From Tsukamurella pulmonis (GTDB taxonomy: Bacteria > Actinomycetota > Actinomycetes > Mycobacteriales > Mycobacteriaceae): 64,000 nucleotides of DNA. Below are positions 28,501 through 36,544 of this stretch, piece after piece. A program made the position numbers and the translations under genes. Where the stretch lies: NCBI RefSeq assembly GCF_900103175.1, contig NZ_FNLF01000002.1:682001-746000 (forward strand). The letters run 5' to 3'. The notes beneath the pieces were generated by a model. That model saw nothing but the letters and a program-made list of their open reading frames with translations. It did not search any database and was not told the origin of the DNA. Position 1 is the stretch's first letter. The number at the start of each line of letters is the position of its first letter.

Positions 28501-28746
28501 GCGTACCTGGTGGCGACGGACCCGGGCTCCGCCGAGGCGGCGATCTTCGTGGCCCTGGCGCGCAGACTCGGTGCGCGCCAGGACTACCCGGTGATGCACG
28601 AGACCGTGCGCCGTCTCGCTGATCCGCCGGAGGGTGCTCCGGCGGGCCAGTGGCGCGCCCGGGGCGAGGAGGTGGCCGGGCTCCCGCGCTCCCGCGCGGT
28701 CCGCCTCCTGCGCGAGAGCACCGCCGCGCTGCGCCGGAGGGCGTAG
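25519..28746 (+). CDS. SARP/AfsR-like transcriptional regulator (BTAD + NTPase + repeat domains)
   Basis: This is a 1075-aa multi-domain regulator. A winged-helix/OmpR-type DNA-binding region (GVLGPVVAGGRAVPGVRARRLLVALVL, DDVWGDAPPKAPHAALHTQISRVR) is followed by a bacterial transcription-activation domain to about residue 235. Next is an NB-ARC-like NTPase with Walker A VLGPGGVGKTRIAEAV near 280 and Walker B RCLVVLDNCEQVVDAC near 360. The C-terminal half is helical and TPR-like. Targets are unknown. The GTG start is supported by a leaderless -10; ATG 25552 is an alternative. Confidence 0.8.
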   Translation: MHDGSATDHAAMIGVLGPVVAGGRAVPGVRARRLLVALVLADGRPVSADRLVDDVWGDAPPKAPHAALHTQISRVRALIRPAALDAVAGGYRLTADTDLARAEAALRRPGDEGRALALWRGAPGEDLDDGGPAHELARRAGAAFDRLEARSATAALAAGEIDTARAIAERRIAADPLDEPARILLMRALARDGRTAEALAAYAELRRVSITELGTEPGEEAARLHRELLTDGAPASSAPSRAAAVGLPAEVTPLIGRDAERAELVRLLGESRVVTVLGPGGVGKTRIAEAVGLAVAEAGTPVYYVPLAAVRSADGVLPAVSRVLGLAEADLGADGMPRRAIRDLGARVVEALGRRRCLVVLDNCEQVVDACAEVVGDLVAGAPGVTVLATSRAPLRIRAERVHPLPVLATAGSTSAAVELFAQRARAVRPDVPLPGGAVAELCRRLDGLPLAIELAAARVRTLSVEEITDRLEQRFALLRSADRSAPDRHRTLHAVIEWSWELLESDAQRTLRRLCRFPAGFDTAAAAAVTGLDPIALDDALESLVNQSLLHVTESGGRTRYRMLETVREFGEERLAEAPRSIDGTGEGTGVDRAMASWAAALSAQMWREYRSVGGHGVIGRLADDLENLAFVLRGAVSALTAGDRDAMWTVIRVFPLLAGLWSMRSLHAQVQELGIRIVHALPDPRPALVAGLGDEDRELWQATVLAACAAPGADPKARHVVRGRTMIRRLHRPERTLLDPAEYFSALFLQRSVFGLLRLVLAGVDAPVDDVRLHALAARMNLRENRGDLVGALEDSAAIGALGGAGDAWTEAMLAMSTASILGQQARWEEAQRRYRTAAEKLTSIGAEEDARQATAYLVASLSSLGRLDEAQALHRTLQGDWEPVDPDPDGGPEAVAAMMIGTAELARLRGVPDAALYRRAGELLVRRIPNGSRDPGGEMLVAIALLGVVACGEPESGRELVAALTAGDEAMFGVTGYWDLPQAATMALAVGAYLVATDPGSAEAAIFVALARRLGARQDYPVMHETVRRLADPPEGAPAGQWRARGEEVAGLPRSRAVRLLRESTAALRRRA

Positions 28747-28773
28747 CGCGGCGGTGCCGGGGACGGAGCGCCG

Positions 28774-29595
28774 TCAGCGGGCGTTGCGGATGTAGGCCCG
28801 CACGGCGAGGGGCGCGAAGATCGCGATGATCACCAGCGCGCCGGCCAGGCTCCACACCACGTGCACGCCCGCGTGACCGGAGTTGCACAGCTCGCGGATC
28901 GCGGAGACCAGGTGGCTGATCGGGTTCACGTTCACGAAGGCCTGCAACCAGCCCGGCATCGTCTCGACCGGGACGAAGGCGTTGGACAGGAAGGTCAGCG
29001 GGAACATGATCATCATCGACACCCCCTGCACCGAGGTGGCCTTGCTCATCAGGCAGCCCATGAGCGCGAAGATCCACGACACGGCGAAGCTGCAGAACAG
29101 GATCAGCGCGGTGGAGGCGAGGACGCCCACCGGGTCCGGGCGCCAGCCCATCGCGATTCCCACGACGAACGTGATGATCGTGGCGATGAGGTAGCGCACG
29201 ACGTCCGCGAGCAGGGCACCGGCGAGCGGGCTGATCCGGGCGATCGGCAGCGCCCGGAACCGGTCGAAGACGCCCTTGTTCATGTCCTCGCGCAGTTGGG
29301 TGCCCGTGACGATCGATGCGACGATCACGGTCTGCACGAGGATGCCGGGGATGATGACCGGCAGATAGCTGTGCACGTCGCCGCTGATCGCGCCGCCGAA
29401 GATGTAGGCGAACATGAGCGTGAACACGACGGGCTGGAGTACCACGTCGAAGAGCTGCTCCGGGTTGTGCCGGATCTTGAGCACACCGCGCCAGCCCATG
29501 GTGAAGGACTGCCGGACGGTGTCGGCGAGGCCGATGTGGTTCGGGGCCGCGCGGTCGGGTGTGCGGCCCGGGGCGCGGGTCAGGGTGGTGGTCAT
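28774..29595 (-). CDS. ABC-2 type transporter permease (DrrB-like)
   Basis: This is a 273-aa membrane protein with about six hydrophobic segments, including FDVVLQPVVFTLMFAYIFGGAI, YLPVIIPGILVQTVI and MMIMFPLTFLSNAFVPVETMP. The last carries the ABC-2 signature region. It would form the membrane half of an exporter with the ATPase encoded just upstream; the two genes overlap by 4 nt. The daunorubicin-resistance type suggests export of a lipid or drug-like compound. Convergent with the SARP gene. Confidence 0.85.
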   Translation of the reverse strand: MTTTLTRAPGRTPDRAAPNHIGLADTVRQSFTMGWRGVLKIRHNPEQLFDVVLQPVVFTLMFAYIFGGAISGDVHSYLPVIIPGILVQTVIVASIVTGTQLREDMNKGVFDRFRALPIARISPLAGALLADVVRYLIATIITFVVGIAMGWRPDPVGVLASTALILFCSFAVSWIFALMGCLMSKATSVQGVSMMIMFPLTFLSNAFVPVETMPGWLQAFVNVNPISHLVSAIRELCNSGHAGVHVVWSLAGALVIIAIFAPLAVRAYIRNAR

Positions 29596-30617
29596 GACGC
29601 CTCCTGGGCGGGATCGGTGGCGGCCGCGCCGTTCTCCGGGTGGCCGGTGAGGGTGAGGAAGACCTCGTCGAGGCTGGGCTTGGAGACCGTGATCTCCTCG
29701 ATGGCGACGCCCTGCTCACGCAGCGCGATGAGCAGGTCCGGCACGAGGTCGGGACGCCGCAGCGGAGCGGTGACGCGGGCCGCCTCCGGGCTGAGCGCCG
29801 CCGGCTCGTCCAGTACGGCGTCGACGGTGCGCGCGACGGCGGGTGCATCGGCGCGGTCGGCCGGGGTGAGCTGCAGCGTGGAGGAGCCGACGGAGGCCTT
29901 GAGCTCGTCGGCGGTGCCGTCGGCGATGACGAGGCCGTGGTCGATCACCGCGATCCGGTCGGCCAGCTGATCGGCCTCGTCGAGGTACTGCGTGGTGAGC
30001 AGCACCGTCGAGCCCTGGGCGACGAGATCGCGGATGGTGTCCCACATCTGCGAGCGGGTGCGCGGATCGAGGCCCGTCGTCGGCTCGTCGAGGAACAGCA
30101 GCGGCGGGGTGTCGATCAGGCTGGCGGCCAGGTCGAGCCGCCGCCGCATGCCGCCCGAGAACTCCTTGAGCGGCCGGTTGGCCGCATCCTCCAGCCCGAA
30201 GGCGTGCAGCAGCTCCTCGGCGCGATCGCGCGAGGCCGGGCGGCTCTTGCCCAGCAGCCGGCCGAAGAGCACGAGGTTCTGCCGCGCGGTGAGATCCTCG
30301 TCGACCGAGGCGTACTGCCCCGTCACGCCGATGAGCGAGCGCACCGTGGTGGACTCCGCCACCACGTCGTGCCCGAAGACGCGGGCACTGCCGGCGTCGG
30401 GGCGCAGCAGCGTGGCGAGCATGCTGATGGTGGTGGTCTTGCCCGCGCCGTTGGGGCCGAGCACGCCGTAGACGGTGCCGGTGGGCACCTGCAGGTCGAC
30501 GCCGTTGACCGCGCGGGTCGCACCGAAGTGCTTGACCAGGCCGCGGGCGTCGATCGCGAGGTCGGTGGGGGAGGACGGGCTCGCGCCGGTCCTCATCTGT
30601 GTGATCGTCATGGGCAT
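29592..30617 (-). CDS. ABC transporter ATP-binding protein (DrrA-like)
   Basis: This is a 341-aa ATPase. Walker A GVLGPNGAGKTTTISML is near residue 50, Q-loop GQYASVD, ABC signature FSGGMRRRLDLAASL, Walker B LLFLDEPTTGLDPRTR and H-loop region LLTTQYLDEADQL. The C-terminal extension ending KPSLDEVFLTLTGH is typical of DrrA-type drug exporters. ATG codons at 30617 and 30611 are both possible starts. It is divergent from ligB. Confidence 0.88.
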   Translation of the reverse strand: MPMTITQMRTGASPSSPTDLAIDARGLVKHFGATRAVNGVDLQVPTGTVYGVLGPNGAGKTTTISMLATLLRPDAGSARVFGHDVVAESTTVRSLIGVTGQYASVDEDLTARQNLVLFGRLLGKSRPASRDRAEELLHAFGLEDAANRPLKEFSGGMRRRLDLAASLIDTPPLLFLDEPTTGLDPRTRSQMWDTIRDLVAQGSTVLLTTQYLDEADQLADRIAVIDHGLVIADGTADELKASVGSSTLQLTPADRADAPAVARTVDAVLDEPAALSPEAARVTAPLRRPDLVPDLLIALREQGVAIEEITVSKPSLDEVFLTLTGHPENGAAATDPAQEAS

Positions 30618-30719
30618 GACGATGCATCGCCCCGCTGTCGTGGGACTGTCGTCGCGCTGACGCGGACTGTCGTCGCCGGTCGGCCGGTATCTGTCAGGGG
30701 TGTGCGCCACAATGACGGG

Positions 30720-31388
30720 GTGCTGTTCGCCGAGGTCGTCGCCGTGTCCACCGAGGTAGCGGGCACGCGCTCGCGTACCGCGAAGATCACGGCGTTGGCC
30801 GCGGTCATCCGCGCCGCCGGGCCCGCCGACGTGCGTCCGGTCGTCGCCTGGCTCTCGGGCGAGCTCCTGCAGGGGCGACTGGGTACCGGCTGGCGCACGC
30901 TCGCGCGCACCGCCCCGGCGCTCACGCCCGCGGCGGAACCGGAGTTGACGATCGAGGAGGTCATCACCGCGCTCGATGAGTTGGCCGGCACCTCCGGCGC
31001 GGGCTCCGTCGCCCGGCGGGACGCCGTCCTCACCGCGCTGTTCGGGCGCGCGACAGCGGCGGAGCAGCGCTTCCTCGTCGGGCTCATCACGGGCGAGGTC
31101 CGGCAGGGCGCGCTCGCGGGGGTTGTCACCGACGCGGTGGCCCGCGCCGCAGAGGTCCCGCTGGAGACGGTGCGTCGCGCGGCGATGCTCTCCGGCTCGC
31201 TGCCGGACACCGCCGCGGCCGCCCTGCGCGGCGGCGCCGACGAGCTCGCGGGCTTCGGCCTCGAGGTGCTGCGGGGCGTCTCCCCGATGCTGGCCTCCCC
31301 GGCGGAGGACGTCGCTTCCGCGCTGGCCGACCTGGGGCCGGACGTGAGCGTCGAGTACAAGCTCGACGGTGCCACCTGCGGTTTGTGA
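30720..31388 (+). pseudogene. ligB: ATP-dependent DNA ligase LigB, N-terminal fragment (interrupted by element)
   Basis: This is the first 218 residues of a LigB-type ATP-dependent DNA ligase plus four element-encoded residues (TCGL) before a TGA. It contains the N-terminal DNA-binding domain and ends with VEYKLDGA, whose lysine forms the ligase-AMP intermediate (motif I). The rest of the adenylation domain, motifs III-VI and the OB-fold lie after the inserted element at 46807-47670. Joining the two across the GGTGCC core gives KLDGARIQVHR in frame, a protein of about 505 aa (507 in M. tuberculosis Rv3062). Alone this fragment cannot ligate DNA. Confidence 0.92.
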
Positions 31389-31399
31389 CTCATGTAGTC
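31368..31399. other. Attachment site attL of the element
   Basis: Core GGTGCC (31368-31373) is preceded by ligB coding sequence and followed by element DNA. The arm TGACTCATGTAGTC (31386-31399) is the exact inverted copy of the arm in attR. Confidence 0.8.
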
Positions 31400-31461
31400 G
31401 GGGCGGGGCTGACCTGCGAGTATGTCAGAGTTTGCGTCGGCCGTGACGTGCCGTCGCGAGG

Positions 31462-31914
31462 CTACTGCACGTAGAAACCTTGCTCGCGCAGGCGGCGTTT
31501 CCGGAGGGCACGCGCGGAGAGCTCCCGGCGCAACGTGGCGGCGTCGCGGGGGTCCCCGTCCCGTCGGCTCTGGGCCGTTTTCAGCGCGTGGTGCCGGTCG
31601 CATAGCAACTGGAGGTTCGAGGGCCGGTTGTCGCCGCCGTCGGCGATCTCCGTGATGTGGTCGACCTGGTGCGCCGGTGCGCCGCACTCGCGGCACACGT
31701 GCCAGTCGCGCTCGCGGATGTGGTCCTTCTCGGCCGTCGTGAGCGGCTTGATCCGGCGGCGTCGGGCGCGCTGGTTGGCGTCGAGGTTCTCCACCACGGG
31801 GTGCTGCTCGCACCGGTAGTCACGGCCTCGGTGCTCGACGGCGCGCCGGGGGCACCCCTGCGCCATGTTCTCGGGGTTGCGCCAACTACAGGTCTTTGGT
31901 GCCCGGCCGGTCAC
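31462..31914 (-). CDS. HNH endonuclease
   Basis: This is a 150-aa protein with a complete zinc-supported HNH fold: Cys74-x2-Cys77, then VDH (Asp85-His86), Asn100 and Cys105-x2-His108-His109. Phage proteins of this kind often lie next to terminase genes and are needed for cos cleavage and packaging in several HNH-dependent phages. The GTG start at 31914 overlaps the previous stop (GTGA). It is the last gene of the leftward late-like operon that starts with the small terminase, which favours a packaging role over a homing endonuclease. Confidence 0.85.
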   Translation of the reverse strand: MTGRAPKTCSWRNPENMAQGCPRRAVEHRGRDYRCEQHPVVENLDANQRARRRRIKPLTTAEKDHIRERDWHVCRECGAPAHQVDHITEIADGGDNRPSNLQLLCDRHHALKTAQSRRDGDPRDAATLRRELSARALRKRRLREQGFYVQ

Positions 31915-32195
31915 TGGGCCACCGCCTCGGATCGGTCGACGAGCCACGCGCTGAGCCGAGCAACGGCCTCGTCGTGGTCGAGCTGCTCGTCCCAACGCAC
32001 GAGGGCGGTGAGGCCGTTGGCGGGGTCGCCGTCGGCGTCGATCGCGTTGCCGTGCTCGTCGGCGAGGAACACCTCGGTGTGCTGGGCGGTGTAGAAGTCG
32101 GCGCACAGCACCGCGTAGTGCTGGCCGTCGTCGGCCCGGTAGAGCTTGGTCACCGGGCACCACCAATCGAGATCCGCGACGTGCTGCATCGTCAT
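31911..32195 (-). CDS. Small phage-type protein of unknown function
   Basis: This is a 94-aa acidic protein (WWCPVTKLYRADDGQHYAVLCADFY...). No known domain was recognised. It overlaps the tail gene by ATGA and the HNH gene by GTGA, so it is firmly part of that operon. Aromatic-rich N-terminal strands suggest a compact alpha/beta fold; nothing more can be said. Confidence 0.65.
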   Translation of the reverse strand: MTMQHVADLDWWCPVTKLYRADDGQHYAVLCADFYTAQHTEVFLADEHGNAIDADGDPANGLTALVRWDEQLDHDEAVARLSAWLVDRSEAVAQ

Positions 32196-34204
32196 GCTCC
32201 TGTCTTCGTGAGGATGAACCCGACACCGGCCGCGCCGGTACCGCCTGCGCCGTGCGGGGCTAGGTAGGCGCCGCCTTCGCCGCCACCGGCACCACCACCG
32301 CCGGGGAATCCGCCGTTACCGCCCTTGCCGCCGCCGGGGTTGCCGACGTTCCCGCCACCGCCGCGACCACCGCCACCGCCGGAGCCGCCGCACTTGGTCT
32401 TGGTGGTCGTGGGGACGTTCTGGCCGTTCTGCCCGGCGCCGCCTGTGCCGGTGCCGGGGTTGCCGCCGGTGGCGAGGGCTGTGCTCGTGCCTGCGGTCGG
32501 CGGTGTCGAGTTGTCTTGGTTGGCGCCGTCGCCGCCGTCGCCGGGTGCGGACGTGGTGTAGGCGTATCCGATGTCGCCCGGCTGCGCGATGCCGTTGCGG
32601 CCCGGAGCCGCGACGACGAGGCTGCCGAACGAGGACGGCGTCCCGTTGCTCGCGCCGATCGTGATGGTCACGGACGAGGGGACGTCGGCGGGGTCGAGGC
32701 GCTCGGCGAGGAACCCGCCGCCGCGACCGCCCTTGCGGGTGCCGTTGCCGGGCTGCCCGTTCTCGCCCGCGCCGATCATGACGGGGATGCACTCGGTGAG
32801 GTTCGCGGGCTTGTTCCAGGTTGTCGTGCTCGTGACGGTCTGAACGGTGTAGCCGTTCTCGATGGCGACCTTGATCGCGGCGATGGTGTCCTGTGCCTGC
32901 TGCGCGTTGCTGCCGCTCGGTGTGCCGGTGCCGCGCCACCCGTTCACGAGGCCCTGCACGACGTTGGTGATGTCGCCGAGAGCGTTGTTCGCCGAGCTCT
33001 GCGCCGTGACCGCCTTCGTGTCGGCCGTGATCGCGGTCGCGTTGGCGGTGTCGGCGGTCTGGCGAAGGCCCGCGACGTCGTCGAAGAGGTCCGCGAGGCC
33101 CGCGCCGACGACGGGGATACCCCGGATCGCCTGCACGATCTTCTCCAGGATCTGCTGCGCGAAGTTGCGCACGCCGTCGAGCGCGCCCTTCAGGCCGTCG
33201 TCGAGCGTGGGGAAGATCCCGGACCCGACGGTGCCGCCGGAGAGGATCGTCTTCAACTGCCCGGCCCAGGACTGGAGGTCGGCGATCGTGGTGCCGACCT
33301 TGCCAGTGAGCCGGTCGAAGAAGTCGCCGATCTTCGCGACCACGGCGGCGATCCCGCTGCCGAGGTCGCCAAGCGCGGAGACCAGGCCCGCGACCATGCG
33401 CTGGGGCAGGTTGCCGTACTTCGTGACGCTCAGGTCATCCCAGTTGATCGTGCCGCCGGTGACCGTGGCGGCCACCTCGACCTGCACGCGGATCTTCGTC
33501 GCCCCGGCCGGGACGGTGTACGTGCCGAGCAGACCGGTCCACGCCTGCGCGCCGGACGGGCTGTCGATCTGGGCGATGACCTTCTCCTCGACGACCGACT
33601 CGGTGTCGTCGTAGGCCACGGCCGAGAGCTTGAACGCGCCGGTGCCCCCACCGGTGAGCATCGACCAGGTGACGAAGCCGCCGATGTCGAACTTCTGCTC
33701 CGGCGCGCAGAGCACGACGTTCGAGAGCAGCACGCGGCGCGTGCCGTTGCCGGTCGTCTGCGCCGACCCGGCCGACGTGCGGCCGATGGTGGGGTTGAAG
33801 GTCCAACCCTCGGTCTCTTCGATCGGCATGGTGCCGTCGAAACCGCCGTTCTCCAGCAGGTTCGGGCTGGCCTCGCCGATGTGCGAGAGCGGGATGAGGG
33901 GCAGGCGCCACGGCTCGATGATGCCGGTCGCGAACCGGCGGATCGTCCCCACCACGGTCTGGATCGCGTTGAGGGCCGGATCGGTGCCGACGTACTCGCC
34001 CGCGATGGCCGCGCGCAGGTCGTCGAAGTCGAACATCTCCTGCCAGTGCTCCAGGTCGAACCCGAACATCGCGGCGATCTGACCGGCGATCTTCAGGACC
34101 TCGTCGGGCGAGCTGATGTCCCGCTTCAGTGCGAGCTGGCCGCCCGCGTCGAGTAGCTCCCCCGGCGTGCGCGGGTTGGCGGCGTGGACGTCGAACGGAG
34201 CCAT
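32192..34204 (-). CDS. Phage minor-tail/tail-tip protein with glycine-rich C-terminus
   Basis: This is a 670-aa structural-type protein. Residues 1-100 resemble the N-terminal region of actinophage minor tail proteins. About 110-260 look like a carbohydrate-binding jelly roll (NLLENGGFDG... GWTFNPTIGR ... INWDDLSVTKYG). A helical, Ala/Thr-rich linker (about 260-430) follows, and the last 130 residues are Gly-rich repeats ending GTGAAGVGFILTKTG. Such proteins sit at the tail tip of phages infecting mycolate-containing hosts and contact the cell envelope. No tape measure or tail-tube gene is present, so the protein must be used with another phage's virion or be a relic. Confidence 0.75.
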   Translation of the reverse strand: MAPFDVHAANPRTPGELLDAGGQLALKRDISSPDEVLKIAGQIAAMFGFDLEHWQEMFDFDDLRAAIAGEYVGTDPALNAIQTVVGTIRRFATGIIEPWRLPLIPLSHIGEASPNLLENGGFDGTMPIEETEGWTFNPTIGRTSAGSAQTTGNGTRRVLLSNVVLCAPEQKFDIGGFVTWSMLTGGGTGAFKLSAVAYDDTESVVEEKVIAQIDSPSGAQAWTGLLGTYTVPAGATKIRVQVEVAATVTGGTINWDDLSVTKYGNLPQRMVAGLVSALGDLGSGIAAVVAKIGDFFDRLTGKVGTTIADLQSWAGQLKTILSGGTVGSGIFPTLDDGLKGALDGVRNFAQQILEKIVQAIRGIPVVGAGLADLFDDVAGLRQTADTANATAITADTKAVTAQSSANNALGDITNVVQGLVNGWRGTGTPSGSNAQQAQDTIAAIKVAIENGYTVQTVTSTTTWNKPANLTECIPVMIGAGENGQPGNGTRKGGRGGGFLAERLDPADVPSSVTITIGASNGTPSSFGSLVVAAPGRNGIAQPGDIGYAYTTSAPGDGGDGANQDNSTPPTAGTSTALATGGNPGTGTGGAGQNGQNVPTTTKTKCGGSGGGGGRGGGGNVGNPGGGKGGNGGFPGGGGAGGGEGGAYLAPHGAGGTGAAGVGFILTKTGA

Positions 34205-34298
34205 GTGCGGGGATGCCTAACTACGCGATGGACCTCCCCGGTCCCGGGCGGGTGCCCGGCGCTTGCGTCCATGATCCCACGCCCGGTCAAAACTCCGC

Positions 34299-34631
34299 TC
34301 AGGCATGGAACCCGAAACCCCTTGTGGTGCTTCGCTTGGCGTCATTCCTGACGTCTCCCCGCGTGGGGCCGGACCCGATGAACGGCGGCGGGTTACGGCG
34401 TGTCCGCGTGGTCCGGTCGCGCAGGTGATCGCCGCGCACGATCACGAGCGGGCGGGGCGCGTCCTCGTCGTCGTCCATGCCGAGATCCGTCTCAACGGGC
34501 ATCGAATCGGAGCCGAGCTCGTACGTCGGCCCGTCGTCGAGGTGGTCGGCGTCGGGGTCCTCCCCGGAATCCCCGACGCCGACCGTGACCGCGAGGACCT
34601 CGCGGCCAAGAATCTCCAGGCCGAACCTCAT
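34299..34631 (-). CDS. Small phage-type hypothetical protein
   Basis: This is a 110-aa protein (MRFGLEILGREVLAVTVGVGD...), with an acidic middle and basic C-terminus. It overlaps the upstream gene by ATGA. Short proteins of this style often precede minor tail genes in actinophages. Function unknown. The 94-nt gap to the tail gene has no other gene. Confidence 0.6.
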   Translation of the reverse strand: MRFGLEILGREVLAVTVGVGDSGEDPDADHLDDGPTYELGSDSMPVETDLGMDDDEDAPRPLVIVRGDHLRDRTTRTRRNPPPFIGSGPTRGDVRNDAKRSTTRGFGFHA

Positions 34632-35665
34632 ACGGCCACCCCGCCTCGCGCGGCCGTCATCGCGGCGCGGATCGCCGCCGTGGCGGCCTCCGCGTCGTGG
34701 CGCCGTTGCTCCCGGCGTAGACGGGCGTCTCGTAGCTCGATCTCGTCCAGCTCGTCGGCGATCCGTGCGCGGGTGGCCTCGTCTACGCGGAGGGCTTCCT
34801 CTGCGCGGGCCGCCTCCCGGGCGGCGCGGAGCTCCGGCGTGGGGTCCGGGTCGCAGAACCCCCACCCGCTGGCGAAGTCGACACGCGCCCACCAACCGCT
34901 GGTGGGCCACGGCTCCGCGCGGCGGGAGGCGTGGCCGGTGCCGCACGGCTGCCGTATGAACTCGGCCTCGTCGAGCAACTCCGGTGGCACGGGGTCAGCG
35001 GCGCTCATCCGGTAGTGCGCGCGATAGCAGTCCTCCCGGAGGCACCGGATGCACTCGACGCCGCCGGGCACCGTGTCGCCGTCGACTACGCGGGTCGTGA
35101 CGTGCACCGTGCGCGCCGTGAGCTCGTGGCCGCGTCGGCACGCCGCCGGAACGCGCACGAGCGGGTCAACAATCGGGAACGGCCCCGCCGCGACGTGCGC
35201 GTGGTCGCGAGCCTGTGCCATGAGTGCCTCCTGTTCGTCCTGCCGGTTCTGCTCTGCCAGCTCGCCCCGCTCGCGCTCCTGCTGGGGGCGGATCTTCGCG
35301 GCCTCGCGGGTCGCGCGCTTCGCTGCCCGCGCGGTTGCGCTCTCGGCCGTCTGGGCCTTGCGCTCACGGGCGCGCACTGCGGCGATCTCCGCGCGCGACT
35401 TGATGCCCTGCGCCCGCCGGGCGGCCCGGTCCTTCTCCCGCTGGGTGGCCCGCCGTGCGTCGATGTAGGTGGCCCACTCGTCCGGGGTCATCGACTCCCG
35501 TTTGCGTTCGACGGCGCGGCGCTGCGCCTCCGCTGCGCAGGCGCGGCACCGGTACTGCCGGAACGAACCGTCCGCGTTGCGGTTGATCCGCGTGTTCAGC
35601 TCGGTGAACTCGTGGCCGTGCTTGCAGTGCGTCGGCCGCTCCCGCGTGGTGCCGAGCGTGGTCAT
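34628..35665 (-). CDS. Protein with two zinc-binding CxxGH...CxxC modules and a basic coiled coil
   Basis: This is a 345-aa protein. The first module (CKHGH... CRACAAEAQRR) is at about residues 13-45, and a related second module (CRRGHEL... CIRCLRE) is near 205-240. Between them lies a long Arg/Glu/Ala-rich helix. The C-x2-G-H-x(20)-C-x2-C pattern is seen in DNA-binding or HNH-associated phage proteins. No complete HNH motif is visible, so a nucleic-acid-binding role is inferred only. It overlaps both neighbours by 4 nt. Confidence 0.65.
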   Translation of the reverse strand: MTTLGTTRERPTHCKHGHEFTELNTRINRNADGSFRQYRCRACAAEAQRRAVERKRESMTPDEWATYIDARRATQREKDRAARRAQGIKSRAEIAAVRARERKAQTAESATARAAKRATREAAKIRPQQERERGELAEQNRQDEQEALMAQARDHAHVAAGPFPIVDPLVRVPAACRRGHELTARTVHVTTRVVDGDTVPGGVECIRCLREDCYRAHYRMSAADPVPPELLDEAEFIRQPCGTGHASRRAEPWPTSGWWARVDFASGWGFCDPDPTPELRAAREAARAEEALRVDEATRARIADELDEIELRDARLRREQRRHDAEAATAAIRAAMTAARGGVAV

Positions 35666-35994
35666 GCGGCGACGGCGCGCGGGACGTAGCTGAAGAACCG
35701 CCGGTGCGGCCAGAGGCGCCGCTCGATCTCGGCACGGTGCTCGACCCGGCGTAGCGCGGCATGGGGCCACACGAACTCGCTCGGCGCGAACGGCCGGAAC
35801 CCGTCGCTGTCCTCGCCCGCGAAGGGATTGAGCACCCCACCGCGCTCCAGGTCATCCGGGCTCAACCCCAACGTCTCCAGGACCGACTCCAGCTCGTCCT
35901 CGAAGGCGGGGAGCGGGGCCGCCGGTGCGGTGCGGGTGGCCCGCTCGGGGCGGGGCGGCGCCTCGTGCTGCGCGCGCTTGATCCGACGCCCCAT
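35662..35994 (-). CDS. Small phage-type protein after the small terminase
   Basis: This is a 110-aa protein with a basic start (MGRRIKRAQHEAPPRPERA), an acidic centre (DELESVLETLGLSPDDLERGG) and a Trp/Arg-rich end (ERRLWPHRRFFSYVP). It overlaps the small-terminase stop in a TAATG junction. The location suggests a packaging or morphogenesis helper; there is no recognisable domain. Confidence 0.6.
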   Translation of the reverse strand: MGRRIKRAQHEAPPRPERATRTAPAAPLPAFEDELESVLETLGLSPDDLERGGVLNPFAGEDSDGFRPFAPSEFVWPHAALRRVEHRAEIERRLWPHRRFFSYVPRAVAA

Positions 35995-36503
35995 TACGTG
36001 TTCCTCATCCGTCGACCGCCCGCGCTGCTGTGCTTCGGTGCGGGGCGCGGCATGGCGACGACGTTGCCGCCGTCCGTGCCGGTGGCGCGGGGCTTGTACT
36101 CGCCCCTGAAACCCTTCGGAGTGCCCGGCTTGGGTCCCGTGGTGCTGGTCGCGGGCTCGATCCCGCTCGTGGCGGCGAGGCGCCGATCCAGGGTCGCGAT
36201 GATCTTCCCGAAGTCCTGCACGAGCCCCCGGTGTAGTGCGACGGCCGGGTTGGCCCTCGTGTCGCCGGTGACGGCCGACTTGACCAGCGGGCCGTTGCGC
36301 TCGATGTCCTTCTCCAGGATCAGGATCTCGTCGGCGATGACGGCAAGGCGGTCGATGAACGCGCGGTCGGCGTCGTCCAGCTCGAACCCGTCCTCGCCCC
36401 GCTCGTCGAGCTCGTCGTTGAGCCGCTCGACCTCCGCGTCGTAGTGCGCGCGGAGCTGTGCGCTCGTGACCTTCGCGGGCATCTTGCGCCGGGCGGCTGC
36501 CAT
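35994..36503 (-). CDS. Phage terminase small subunit, P27-like
   Basis: This is a 169-aa protein. The central helix block (residues 45-115) follows the P27 small-terminase pattern: FIDRLAVIADEILILEKDIERNGPLV, TGDTRANPAV, then FGKIIATLDRRLAAT. Small terminases recognise the DNA packaging site. No large terminase is encoded nearby, which is typical of satellites that redirect a helper's packaging motor. The ATG has a GGGAGA ribosome-binding site. It is the first gene of the leftward operon to 31462. The family call is by pattern and moderately certain. Confidence 0.62.
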   Translation of the reverse strand: MAAARRKMPAKVTSAQLRAHYDAEVERLNDELDERGEDGFELDDADRAFIDRLAVIADEILILEKDIERNGPLVKSAVTGDTRANPAVALHRGLVQDFGKIIATLDRRLAATSGIEPATSTTGPKPGTPKGFRGEYKPRATGTDGGNVVAMPRPAPKHSSAGGRRMRNT

Positions 36504-36544
36504 GTCGTCTCCCGTGGTCGTGCCCGCGTGGGGCGAAATGAGTG

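Noticed and set aside
25330-28599. 1089-codon minus-strand frame opposite the SARP-type regulator
   Set aside because: Despite its length it is low-complexity Arg/Gln/His/Gly translation of the antisense strand; the plus frame has BTAD and NTPase motifs.
32516-34156. 546-codon plus-strand frame opposite the tail-tip gene
   Set aside because: Antisense shadow; the minus frame has coherent tail-protein sequence including a Gly-rich end.
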